From Bdellovibrionales bacterium (GTDB lineage Bacteria > Bdellovibrionota > UBA2428), in contig JAFEAR010000055.1 of assembly GCA_018266335.1 (NCBI GenBank), forward strand, positions 1 through 25,029: a stretch of DNA of 25,029 nucleotides, read 5' to 3'. Shown one piece after another: positions 15,544-23,380 of this stretch. A program made the translations under genes and the position numbers. Below the pieces are notes generated by a model. It worked only from the letters and a program-made list of their open reading frames with translations. It searched no databases and was not told the origin of the DNA. Positions within the stretch are counted from its first letter, which is position 1. The number at the start of each line of letters is the position of its first letter.

Positions 15544-16572
15544 CTATTTTTCGCCTAGGTAGTCGGGGGCTACGAATTCAACGTCGAGCGGGTACCGAAA
15601 AGATTTGTAACGATTTAAATCGGGCTTGCCAGCCTGAACATAAATTTCGTCCCAGAACTCCGCAAGAAGTTTGGCCGATCGAGCGTTTTCATCGATAATG
15701 AGTGGCTCAAATTTTTTAACCATTTTCTCCGGCGTTACGCGCTCGGCCCGCGATTTTACCTGCTTGTTTTCAATCGTAGTTATTTTAGAGGGACGAATGA
15801 CTTTATCTAGAGCTTCTACCTTAGGCAGGTCGGCAAGCGCAGTTAGTCCCAGGGCTCGCATGCGCTCAACAACGGACATTTGTCCCTTTGAACTAGCTAA
15901 GCGTTTTGCCCGATTAAAAATTTTGCCAGTATAGTCGGCAGAAATTTCATTCACGATGAGGTCTTCGTAGTACGAGTGAATGCCGCCGTGCCCTTTAGCC
16001 CAGCCATCGTAGTCGTCGGTATTATGGTAAGGCATTGATGCATCGCCTACGTAGTGTCCCATCAGGCCCATTAGAGTGTACATTTGATAAACGCTGCGAT
16101 TAAAAGCGTCCGAGTCGTTTTGTTCCGCTCCTGGGGAGGGCGATCCGGCCGAGGTCGCAGTCTTTCCGCTCTGGGTGGCCAATCGGTAAAATTCATCGGC
16201 GCGCCACCAGAGAGATCCGAGGTCTTCGTGAGCGGCGTTCAGTGCAAGCGGTGATTTAGCGCGGAGTTCTTCAAATTTGGCAGGGATCTGAGCGTAACCA
16301 ATGTGGACGCTTTCGGCACTTAAATAGTGAGTGGGGTTGCCGAGTTCCGTAACCTTAGAAGCTAACGATCGCCAGGAGATGTCAGGAATGTTGCACAAGT
16401 GACCCATCACGTGCCCCCGACCACTGAGAAAGTGCTTGAGTGTGGGTTCCTTCACTAGCTGGGTGGCGGCTTCGCAAATGGCGTGATGACCGCGATTTCC
16501 CCAGGCCAGCGCCTGAAGACTTGTTAAACTGAGTAAAAGGGTAGATACGTTGGCGACCTGAGCAAGTTTCAT
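15544..16572 (-). CDS. Secreted zinc-dependent S1/P1 nuclease - phospholipase C superfamily enzyme
   Basis: The protein has 342 residues. The signal peptide ends in LQALA, so the mature protein would start at W24. In this superfamily the N-terminal Trp itself binds zinc through its amino group. The other trinuclear-zinc ligands can be followed in order: H29 (WGNRGHH, the +6 spacing of P1 nuclease), D64 (NIPDISW), H82 (THYL), H173 and D177 (GHYVGD), H183 (MPYH), H199 and E203 (GIHSYYED). Glu as last ligand is as in Bacillus cereus phospholipase C, whereas P1 nuclease has Asp, so the substrate (phospholipid or single-stranded nucleic acid) is undecided. The C-terminal ~120 residues are Lys/Arg-rich. 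It lies 22 nt downstream of the kinase gene on the same strand. A degradative role outside the cytoplasm is likely. Confidence 0.87.
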   Translation of the reverse strand: MKLAQVANVSTLLLSLTSLQALAWGNRGHHAICEAATQLVKEPTLKHFLSGRGHVMGHLCNIPDISWRSLASKVTELGNPTHYLSAESVHIGYAQIPAKFEELRAKSPLALNAAHEDLGSLWWRADEFYRLATQSGKTATSAGSPSPGAEQNDSDAFNRSVYQMYTLMGLMGHYVGDASMPYHNTDDYDGWAKGHGGIHSYYEDLIVNEISADYTGKIFNRAKRLASSKGQMSVVERMRALGLTALADLPKVEALDKVIRPSKITTIENKQVKSRAERVTPEKMVKKFEPLIIDENARSAKLLAEFWDEIYVQAGKPDLNRYKSFRYPLDVEFVAPDYLGEK

Positions 16573-16594
16573 GGGGCTGTTTTAAACCCGAGGT

Positions 16595-17497
16595 CTATTC
16601 CTTGGCAAAATTACTAAGCACGTTGGAGCCATAAAAAGCGGCTTTGTAGGCGCCGGCCTTCTGACCCAGTGCGACGGCGTCCGATAGCGGCAAATCTTGA
16701 GCGAGGCCGTGCAGGAGACCGGCGCGGAAGGCATCTCCGCAACCCGTGGTGTCCTTCACCTGCGCCGCAGGGATTCCCGCGATAAGTTGTGGTTTTTGTC
16801 CCCGTAGGCAGAGGGCTACTCCGCGGGCTCCGGCCGTCACCAAGACGATTTGCGGGCGGGAGTGAACGAAAAATGGTTGCGCCATCTTATCTACTACGGA
16901 ACTAGTAAAGTTAACTTCCTCGGCCAGCGACAGCTGAATCGCATCCACCTGGGGCGCAAAGGGGGATTCGGCGTCAATATCCTGCGTGAGAATCCAAGTG
17001 TTTGGGGCTGTATGTATTTGGCGCAGGAAATAAAGATTTTGTTCAAAGCTTTGCGCCTGAACGAAGACCCATGGATACTCGCCGCGCTGAACCTCGGCAA
17101 TGAGTTGCGAGAGTTCGGATTCGCGCAGCGGTTGGGGGTCGCGCGGAAAGAGAATAAAGGAGCGGCGACCCGTGGGAACCTCCAGCAAAACATGAATCAA
17201 GGGTGTATGGATTTCGGGCCGGCAGGGCACGCGAACGTCAATGCCAGCGCGCGTGAGGTAGTCAAGAATCCGCTGACCTTCGGTGTCGCTTCCCACCGCA
17301 TTGCCGGCCAGAGTTACGTGGCTTCCGGCTCCGGCGGCTACGCACGCGGAGTTGAGCGCGCAGCCTCCGGGGCCGGCCCGCTCAAAAAGGAGATGACAAT
17401 CTTGTTCATCCCGGGGAAGTTCTTCGAACGCGAGGAGGCGATCCCAGCTGACTTCGCCGAAGAAGAGAATTTTTGCGGAGGATTTCGAATGAGCCAA
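16595..17497 (-). CDS. PfkB-family sugar/nucleoside kinase
   Basis: This is a ribokinase-like cytoplasmic enzyme of 300 residues from TTG 17497. ILFFGEVSWDRLLAFEELP opens the fold; AGPGGCALNSACVAAGAGS is the substrate-site segment with the characteristic GG; DTTGCGDAFRAGLLHGLA is the PfkB C-terminal signature with catalytic D255 and the anion-hole Gly residues. I chose TTG 17497 because AAAGGGA lies 8 nt upstream and homology starts right after. The frame stays open to TTG 17560 and ATG 17551, but those starts lack an SD and would lie antisense to the neighbouring gene's beginning. Even so the two divergent genes overlap by 9 nt. The phosphate acceptor is not clear. The secreted hydrolase gene follows 22 nt downstream. 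Confidence 0.88.
   Translation of the reverse strand: MAHSKSSAKILFFGEVSWDRLLAFEELPRDEQDCHLLFERAGPGGCALNSACVAAGAGSHVTLAGNAVGSDTEGQRILDYLTRAGIDVRVPCRPEIHTPLIHVLLEVPTGRRSFILFPRDPQPLRESELSQLIAEVQRGEYPWVFVQAQSFEQNLYFLRQIHTAPNTWILTQDIDAESPFAPQVDAIQLSLAEEVNFTSSVVDKMAQPFFVHSRPQIVLVTAGARGVALCLRGQKPQLIAGIPAAQVKDTTGCGDAFRAGLLHGLAQDLPLSDAVALGQKAGAYKAAFYGSNVLSNFAKE
17477..17481 (+). promoter_or_regulatory. Shine-Dalgarno GGAGG for the BtpA-like gene
   Basis: GGAGG lies 7 nt before ATG 17489, inside the kinase coding region on the opposite strand. It fixes this start and argues against the long in-frame extension back to 16850. Confidence 0.8.
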
Positions 17498-18253
17498 ACG
17501 TCGCGTCCCTTTCTGAGCCCCCTTGAAAAACTTCGCCGGATATCTCCCCATCGACATCAACTGTGGGTAGTGGCTTATGTCAATCAGGACGGTGGTAATT
17601 TAGTGGATCAGGCCTTCGCGGATGTGGATGCTTCTTTGGGCGGCGGCGCAGATGCGGTGGTGCTGATTAACGAGTGGTCGTCGTTGGCGGAGCTGGAAAG
17701 CACGATGCAGGCGGTGCGCAAGCGTTATCCTAAGATTCCACTTGGAGTGAATTACCTGGGCGATGAGGCCGAGCCCTACGGTTACGTGGACAGCTTTCGT
17801 CTTGCCCGTGAATACAATCTGTGCGTGGTGTGGACCGATTTTTCGGGCGTGGATCTAATTAAGGAGCGTAAGGAAGTAAGTCTTCATGCGATTGAGACGT
17901 TGCGTCCTTCCGAAACTTTCTACTGCAGTGGCGTGCACATGAAGTATTCCACGCTTATAGATCCGGGCAAATCCATTGAGCAGTCGGCCCTGCAGGCCAT
18001 GGGCTGGGTAGACGGCGTGATTGTGACGGGGCCCAAGACGGGCGTGGCGGCCAATCCCGAACAAGTGCAACGGGCGCGTTCCGTGATGGGCGATTATCCA
18101 CTTGGAATTGCTTCAGGCGTTTCGGTGCAAAATGTGGCGGAGGTGTTGCCGTCCATTGATTTTTGTTTGGTGGCGTCGAGTTTGCAGAATGAAGCCAAGC
18201 GTATTCAGCGCGCCAAAGTTGAGGAACTCGCGCGCGCCATGCACGGAAGCTAG
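17489..18253 (+). CDS. BtpA/SgcQ-like TIM-barrel protein
   Basis: This 254-residue cytoplasmic protein is probably of the BtpA/SgcQ family. The C-terminal half is the most telling: WVDGVIVTGPKTGVAANPEQ (173-192), then YPLGIASGVSVQNVAEVLP and SIDFCLVASSLQ, the beta-alpha units that form the phosphate-binding side of a (beta/alpha)8 barrel. The N-terminal ADAVVLINEW and PLGVNYLGDEAEP strands fit the same barrel. BtpA is needed for photosystem I accumulation in cyanobacteria and SgcQ lies in a sugar operon in E. coli; neither role is biochemically clear, so only the fold is assigned. It is divergent from, and overlaps the 5' end of, the PfkB kinase, which suggests coordinated control. It converges on the phospholipase D-like gene with a 15-nt gap. 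Confidence 0.75.
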   Translation: MSQTSRPFLSPLEKLRRISPHRHQLWVVAYVNQDGGNLVDQAFADVDASLGGGADAVVLINEWSSLAELESTMQAVRKRYPKIPLGVNYLGDEAEPYGYVDSFRLAREYNLCVVWTDFSGVDLIKERKEVSLHAIETLRPSETFYCSGVHMKYSTLIDPGKSIEQSALQAMGWVDGVIVTGPKTGVAANPEQVQRARSVMGDYPLGIASGVSVQNVAEVLPSIDFCLVASSLQNEAKRIQRAKVEELARAMHGS

Positions 18254-18268
18254 AGCACCTACGAGTTC

Positions 18269-20260
18269 TTAAAAGCCGTTGGGTGCCTTGGTCGGTGCGA
18301 CCCACAATTTGCTGTCGAAGAATTGGTTAAAGTCGGCGGCTAACTTCAGGTCCTTGCTACGATTGCGAATCGTCAGCATGTTTTCGTCGTTGCTGTCATT
18401 GCCGCTTTCCGACCAGTTTTGGGAACCAAGGGCGATGACTTCTGCTCGCTCGCTGCCGTCGCTAAGTTTGCGGGTCAGCGTGCCTACTTTGAGATGATTG
18501 AGTCCGTTCCATCCGCTCAGGCGAATATCGAGCTTGCCCACGGGAGTCCCTTGGCGGTCAACGCGATCCACGTACGGGTTGGGATCTTGAAGTTTGACCT
18601 GCGTTTTGGGATTGATCCAGGCGTTGACGCCCACGCCGGTGGTGTTATCCAAAACGATTTGAACGGAGGCGCCTTTGGCCAGAGCATACTGAATGGCGCG
18701 GACGTATTCGAGACCTGTGCTTCCGTACATGGCAATGCGAATTTTGTCGCCGGCGCGGGCCGAGAGCAACATGGGCAGAATCGCGCGGTGCTCGGCATCG
18801 TCGGTGGGCGAAAAATGCACCCGTAGCTCGGTGCCGTCATCGAAAGTAAAATAACGTTTCGTATTGGGGCGCTTGTCGTTGTGGAATCGACCAACAAGAA
18901 TCTCAGCGCCGCCCTGGCGGTTTACCATGAGGCCCTTGGAATCCTTGTAAACGTGCCCTGGTTCGAAGCCGTACATTTCCTCGAACTCTTTTTGGTACGC
19001 GCTCGCGATGGCGTCGTTACGAATATAGAGCGACATGTTGGCATTTTCTTCATCGCCCATGCAGGTCTGTGAAACGTTAGCGGTTCCCGTCCAAACGCTG
19101 TGCTTGCCATCGGTATTTTCCATTACAAAGAATTTATTGTGCATGATGCCATCGTCTGGCCACTCCAACCGTCCTTTGGAGTCCTCGTCGCGCGTGATGC
19201 CCTCGTTCAGCGCCAGCATAAGTTGCGTGTTGCCACCGTACTGGTAAGCCATGCGTACTGCGGCCCCAGCAGGAACTTTTCGGCTGGGATTAGCGAACCA
19301 CTTAGCATCCACATCCGCTCCGGAAACCACTTTGCCATTAACTTGAATTGTGAGTTGATGCGAATTCTGCTGCATGAGCGAGTCCATCCAAGAGGGCCGA
19401 CCAAAGATCCAGTACTCTCTTTCTTCGACGCTCGGAGGAGCGATGTAGGAGAAGATAAGGGGGTGAGCGAGCGGAGTGACTTCGGCTGTTCCATCGGCAA
19501 CCCGAACATCGTAGGCCCGCAGAAAGGAGTTAGCGTCCGGCTCCATTTCTACGTCCACCACGGCTCGTACGTTGGAGCCTTGCTTCTTTTGCGCCATGAG
19601 TGCATCGAAGACGGGCTTAAGGCTGCCTGCGATGTCATCGATGCCGTAGAGCGCAGCTGAAACGCCGTGAGAGCCATCCTTCATGATCCGTTCGGCTAAC
19701 GCTGGCGCCACCGTTCGAGGAGTAGTTTGTTGATCGGGCAACTTGTTATTGAAACGTTGGCTGAAAAAAGTATCAACATCGAGCGTTGCCCCAGCGGCAA
19801 CGGGCTGCCCCAAGCCGGGCTCGGTTTCCTGCCGCCAGGCCGCAGAGGGCGGGAGCAGGGGCGTTGTTTCCAGACAGCCCCAATCTTCCACGTCGCACAT
19901 TAAGAATTGAGTGGAGGCGTTGAGAATGCGTCCAAAATTCTTCGTGTAAAAGTTGTTCGTTGGGGGCACGCCCAGAAAGGCAAGATAAGTTGCCACGCGT
20001 TCGGTCATCAGATCACGGTTCGGACCGGTGAGGCCGGCTCGGTCAACCGCTGTCTGTACTTTGGCCTTGAAGGTGTCGGGGCTTAGGAGCTGCGGCCAGG
20101 AGGGGCTCTGTGGGTTGCTCGCCGGATAGCGTAGGGTCGAAGCGTAGAGGTTATGGGAGCTTTTGCTTGCGACTAGTGTAGAGGAGCAGCGCAGGGCCAG
20201 TGCGCAGAGGGCCACAATGAGAATAATCGGACGACGGGTAGGGCGAACCTGTTTAAGCAT
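18269..20260 (-). CDS. Exported phospholipase D superfamily protein with altered HKD motifs
   Basis: This 663-residue protein has a basic N-terminus and hydrophobic segment (IILIVALCALAL) followed by RCSS, so it is exported; the residue before Cys is Arg, so a lipobox is doubtful. It has two PLD-like halves. HKD1 is IMHNKFFVME with H374/K376 and Glu381 in place of Asp, followed by TGTANVSQ. HKD2 is NHLKVGTLT with H589/K591 but Thr596 at the Asp position, followed by LGSQNWSESG. The catalytic His and Lys of both sites and the GSxN-type motifs remain, so phosphodiester transfer is still plausible. The 190-residue N-terminal extension is unassigned. Substrate could be phospholipid or nucleic acid. 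It is divergent from a second PLD-like gene across a 108-bp gap with an inverted repeat. Confidence 0.87.
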   Translation of the reverse strand: MLKQVRPTRRPIILIVALCALALRCSSTLVASKSSHNLYASTLRYPASNPQSPSWPQLLSPDTFKAKVQTAVDRAGLTGPNRDLMTERVATYLAFLGVPPTNNFYTKNFGRILNASTQFLMCDVEDWGCLETTPLLPPSAAWRQETEPGLGQPVAAGATLDVDTFFSQRFNNKLPDQQTTPRTVAPALAERIMKDGSHGVSAALYGIDDIAGSLKPVFDALMAQKKQGSNVRAVVDVEMEPDANSFLRAYDVRVADGTAEVTPLAHPLIFSYIAPPSVEEREYWIFGRPSWMDSLMQQNSHQLTIQVNGKVVSGADVDAKWFANPSRKVPAGAAVRMAYQYGGNTQLMLALNEGITRDEDSKGRLEWPDDGIMHNKFFVMENTDGKHSVWTGTANVSQTCMGDEENANMSLYIRNDAIASAYQKEFEEMYGFEPGHVYKDSKGLMVNRQGGAEILVGRFHNDKRPNTKRYFTFDDGTELRVHFSPTDDAEHRAILPMLLSARAGDKIRIAMYGSTGLEYVRAIQYALAKGASVQIVLDNTTGVGVNAWINPKTQVKLQDPNPYVDRVDRQGTPVGKLDIRLSGWNGLNHLKVGTLTRKLSDGSERAEVIALGSQNWSESGNDSNDENMLTIRNRSKDLKLAADFNQFFDSKLWVAPTKAPNGF

Positions 20261-20267
20261 GTACCGA

Positions 20268-20333
20268 GTGTATCGGAAATTGATGTCAAATACTTGATAG
20301 GCATTAAGCCGGGTGCAGTTAGGACCGATACAC
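20268..20333. repeat. Perfect 9-bp inverted repeat between divergent phospholipase D genes
   Basis: GTGTATCGG at 20268-20276 and CCGATACAC at 20325-20333 are exact reverse complements separated by 48 nt. Each arm reads CCGATACAC towards its own gene. The left copy lies 7 nt before the start of the leftward PLD gene, the right copy 35 nt before the start of the rightward one. This looks like a paired operator or shared promoter element. Between them is a partly palindromic TTGATGTCAA (20280-20289). No protein partner can be named. Confidence 0.55.
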
Positions 20334-20368
20334 CCTTGTTGATAGATGAAGCTAAAAAAGGGGTGGTT

Positions 20369-21730
20369 ATGAATCGGTACGGAATTCTTTTTTCTCTTGG
20401 AATGTGTGCGATGAGTTCGGCGGTGCTAGCTAAAGGAAACAGCAACGCATTCAAATTCGATCTTATGCACACCGTGCCGGAGTGCCACCATCAAGGCAAG
20501 CCGACTACTTGGTGTTCTTCCGAGGACACTCAAAATGGAGCGGACCGTGCGGGCATGGAGAAGCGAGTGGTAGAAATTCTTGATGCCGCTCGGGATCCTT
20601 CTGATTCGCGTATTGTGATTGCTTACTTTAGCTTTTCCAACAAAGCGGCCTTCAATAAGCTTTGTGAACGCGGTAAGGCAGGCATTTCGATCGAGGGGTT
20701 CTTCGATAAATCTTATGGAGGCGACCCCACTAACTTGCCGGGCCAACTCGAAGCCAACTGCCAGTCGGGATCTAAGCACAACGTGCGCATTCACTATCTG
20801 GGCGACAAAAACACTTCACCCGGTAACTTTGTGTGGCGATTGCACCACAATAAATTTCTCATGGTTGATCCCGGGGGAGATGACCCCATCCGCTTGAATT
20901 TCTCCAGCGGCAACCTGTCCGCTTACGGTCTTAGTTTGCACTTCGACCACTGGGTCGTGATGCAAGCCGATCGCGACACGGCATTAGTGAAGCAACACAT
21001 GTGTGTAGTCAGTGCCCTACAAAAGGCCATCGATCCCGACGGATCCGGTCATGACCGGGAAGTGGACGACCCGAAAGTATATCGGCAAAGTCTTGATAGC
21101 TGTTTGAAAAAATATGGAATGCTCGGCTTGACTGACCCCGAGGGCGCCGAAAAACTTTTGGCTAAAGAAAAAATCGCCCCCCTGTTTGCGCCCAACCCGA
21201 ATAACGATGTTTTTAACACTCTCGTGGCCAATGTGGATCGCGTTAAAAAGGGCGGACACTTATCCATTGCGATCCAGCACTTTCTGTACCCCGAAATCGC
21301 TCAGGCCTTAACCCGCGCAGTGAAACGAGGCGTGAAAGTGCAGATGATTATGGATGACGATGTTGTCTTGGGAATGAGCGAAGTTCCCGGAGTTAAGCAA
21401 TTCTACTATAAATATCTCGTGCCCTCTAAGTCGGGCATTGATATTCGTTTCATGCGTACGAACGCCGATACACCTCCACCGCAAATGATGCACAACAAGT
21501 TCCTCGTTATGGAGGGTGTGGACGGCAACAAGAAGCGGGTGTTCTCGGGCGCAGGGCATTTCACCTCGTCGGGCATGCGTAACAACTACGAAAACTTCTA
21601 TTTGTCGCAAGTGGACGATTTGACTGCGAAGTACTTGGATCTCTTTGAGTATATGTGGGATCGGTCAGCTTCTGAATCCGAAGTGTTGGCGGCCGGTTCT
21701 CCCGTGCAGGCCCACGAGGGCGGAGAATAA
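20369..21730 (+). CDS. Exported phospholipase D superfamily protein
   Basis: The protein has 453 residues from ATG 20369, chosen because AAGGGG lies just upstream and the N-terminus is then a clean signal peptide (MNRYGILFSLGMCAMSSAVL, then AKG, cleaved after VLA). The upstream in-frame start at 20294 would hide the signal. There are two PLD halves: HKD1 LHHNKFLMVD is complete (H160, K162, D167) with SSGNLS after it; HKD2 MMHNKFLVME has H375/K377 and Glu382 for Asp, followed by FSGAGHFTSSG. Several Cys (C39, C49, C99, C131) could form disulfides in the periplasm or outside. Known relatives hydrolyse or transfer phosphodiesters in lipids, DNA or RNA. It pairs divergently with the other PLD-like gene and is followed 1 nt later by a secreted protein gene. 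Confidence 0.9.
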   Translation: MNRYGILFSLGMCAMSSAVLAKGNSNAFKFDLMHTVPECHHQGKPTTWCSSEDTQNGADRAGMEKRVVEILDAARDPSDSRIVIAYFSFSNKAAFNKLCERGKAGISIEGFFDKSYGGDPTNLPGQLEANCQSGSKHNVRIHYLGDKNTSPGNFVWRLHHNKFLMVDPGGDDPIRLNFSSGNLSAYGLSLHFDHWVVMQADRDTALVKQHMCVVSALQKAIDPDGSGHDREVDDPKVYRQSLDSCLKKYGMLGLTDPEGAEKLLAKEKIAPLFAPNPNNDVFNTLVANVDRVKKGGHLSIAIQHFLYPEIAQALTRAVKRGVKVQMIMDDDVVLGMSEVPGVKQFYYKYLVPSKSGIDIRFMRTNADTPPPQMMHNKFLVMEGVDGNKKRVFSGAGHFTSSGMRNNYENFYLSQVDDLTAKYLDLFEYMWDRSASESEVLAAGSPVQAHEGGE

Positions 21731-21731
21731 T

Positions 21732-23366
21732 ATGCAGTCACGCCGAATCATCTTCCTCTTTGCGGTTCTTGTGAATCATGCTGCCTGGGCGGACTACGTG
21801 GGTCCGGCCGGATCGCTGAGCGTTCCGGCGAATGCGGCCCTGTGGTCGAAGTACTGCACTGGCCGTGCTGAATCGCCCGAGAATCCGGGAGTGAAATACG
21901 AGAATCCCGAAATCATGGCGGCCGCCCATAAGCTATCGAAGGTGGCAGATGCAAGTTTTTATTTTTATGGCTCCATCATGAGGGCCTACGGCCTGGGGTC
22001 CAATTCTGATGTGAAAGACTTGCGCCCCGCGGTGGCTACCAATGCGGGTGTTTCCACTCGGGCGCATGCTTTCTTGGTGCAGCTCTGCGGGGAATTCCGC
22101 GACCGCGCCACGGTTATGGAAGATAAAATCAAGTGGCTCAACAACATGTACTTCCTGCCGGTGGAATCGGGCGAGCGCCTTTTCGATCGCAATCGGAGCC
22201 CTTGGGCGCAAATGCGCGCGGACGACTACGTTCCCTTTATTGAATTTTCTAAAGCGCTATGGATCGCTCGCAAGAATGCGCTGGGTGCAGACGATTCCTT
22301 TAAGATTAGCGAAGACGATGTAGATCTGCCGGTAGATGGCATGAGCGTTTGCGCGGTTAAGCACATTTTTGCGAACTACATTTTTCCGAAGAAGGCCTTT
22401 GACGATTTGAAGTCATTTAATTTGAGTCTGTCCCAGTTCCAAAATGTAAATTGCACGGCAGATGATTTGGCTAGCTACTATGATTTCCGTGGTGATTCGA
22501 ACTTCAAGCCTTACTCTCCCGAGAGCAACGGTATGATTTGGTACGCGACGTCCATTGCCGGTCAGTGCGAGACGGTGAGTAAGGCCAAACCCGATGCCAA
22601 ACTAAAGCATCCGGATTGTGCCAACTATTTCCGGTTGCCTTTTGCGGCTCGTTGGAATGCGGCGCGGGCAGGGCTGGCAGCGTGGCTGCTGCGGGATCGC
22701 AAGTATGACAGTGTTTTTTCCGAAGAAGGCGAAAAGGTTATTATTCAGCAGAGTCTTCTGGGAGCCAAAGCTCCCTTTCAGTTTAAAGTGGTTGGCAATG
22801 ATAAATCGCTCGCAGAATTCGTTCCCGAGTGGAAAAATATTCCCAATGCGTATGGGCTGTCGGATTTAGGCTTCAATGCCCTCACGGGATTGGGACAGCC
22901 GAACTTCAAATTGCCCTTTGCTTACGAGCGTCTGCGTGACGCTGTGAATCGACACACGGATTGGTACAGTTCAGCGTACGACGACAATTTGGGAGGTACG
23001 GTCAAGGACCAAGCCTATTCTCCCTTTGTGGCCAGTAGCTACGAAATGAATGCTTCAAATGGTTTTACTCAACCGGGCACAACGGTGTCTTCTCCGTCCG
23101 ATGGTCGCAAGCACTGGATGTTTGTATTCCGCGTAAAAAAGGCGAACTGGTACCACTCGGCGCGTTTACGTAAAGGCGACAAAGTAGATTTTGATCGCAT
23201 GTGGTTCGATGAAACCTCGCTCGGCAACAATGGTCTGGCCGATTCGGAGCGGGCATGGGACCGGCTAGGTAGTCCCCTCGAGGGCGAGTTCGATTCTATT
23301 CTCTACCTCCATAATCTGAAGACCTCGGGCGAGCTAGTAGAGGAGTCGGAAGCTCAGAAATTCTGA
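21732..23366 (+). CDS. Large secreted protein of unknown function, coupled to the PLD-like gene
   Basis: I do not recognise this 544-residue protein. ATG 21732 follows the PLD stop by 1 nt, with GGAG at 21722-21725 (6-nt spacing). MQSRRIIFLFAVLVNHAAWA is a signal peptide, cleaved before DYVGP. The mature protein is soluble, rich in aromatic residues and Asn/Asp, with several Cys (for example YCTG, QLCGEF, VCAVK, NCTADD, GQCETV, HPDCAN) that suggest an exported disulfide-bonded fold. No nuclease, protease or lipase motif is visible; segments such as RHTDWYSSAYDD and KHWMFVFRVKKANWYHS recall no family I know. The spacing implies production together with the phospholipase D-like enzyme, as partner, inhibitor or co-secreted effector. 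Confidence 0.8.
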   Translation: MQSRRIIFLFAVLVNHAAWADYVGPAGSLSVPANAALWSKYCTGRAESPENPGVKYENPEIMAAAHKLSKVADASFYFYGSIMRAYGLGSNSDVKDLRPAVATNAGVSTRAHAFLVQLCGEFRDRATVMEDKIKWLNNMYFLPVESGERLFDRNRSPWAQMRADDYVPFIEFSKALWIARKNALGADDSFKISEDDVDLPVDGMSVCAVKHIFANYIFPKKAFDDLKSFNLSLSQFQNVNCTADDLASYYDFRGDSNFKPYSPESNGMIWYATSIAGQCETVSKAKPDAKLKHPDCANYFRLPFAARWNAARAGLAAWLLRDRKYDSVFSEEGEKVIIQQSLLGAKAPFQFKVVGNDKSLAEFVPEWKNIPNAYGLSDLGFNALTGLGQPNFKLPFAYERLRDAVNRHTDWYSSAYDDNLGGTVKDQAYSPFVASSYEMNASNGFTQPGTTVSSPSDGRKHWMFVFRVKKANWYHSARLRKGDKVDFDRMWFDETSLGNNGLADSERAWDRLGSPLEGEFDSILYLHNLKTSGELVEESEAQKF

Positions 23367-23380
23367 GTCCGCCTACAATC

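Noticed and set aside
16850..17488. Long N-terminal extension of the BtpA-like protein
   Set aside because: It is antisense to the PfkB kinase coding region, and a perfect SD sits before ATG 17489.
20282..20307. A sigma70 promoter for the PLD-like genes built on TTGACA or TTGATA
   Set aside because: The available -10-like hexamers are at 11 or 29 nt, outside workable spacing.
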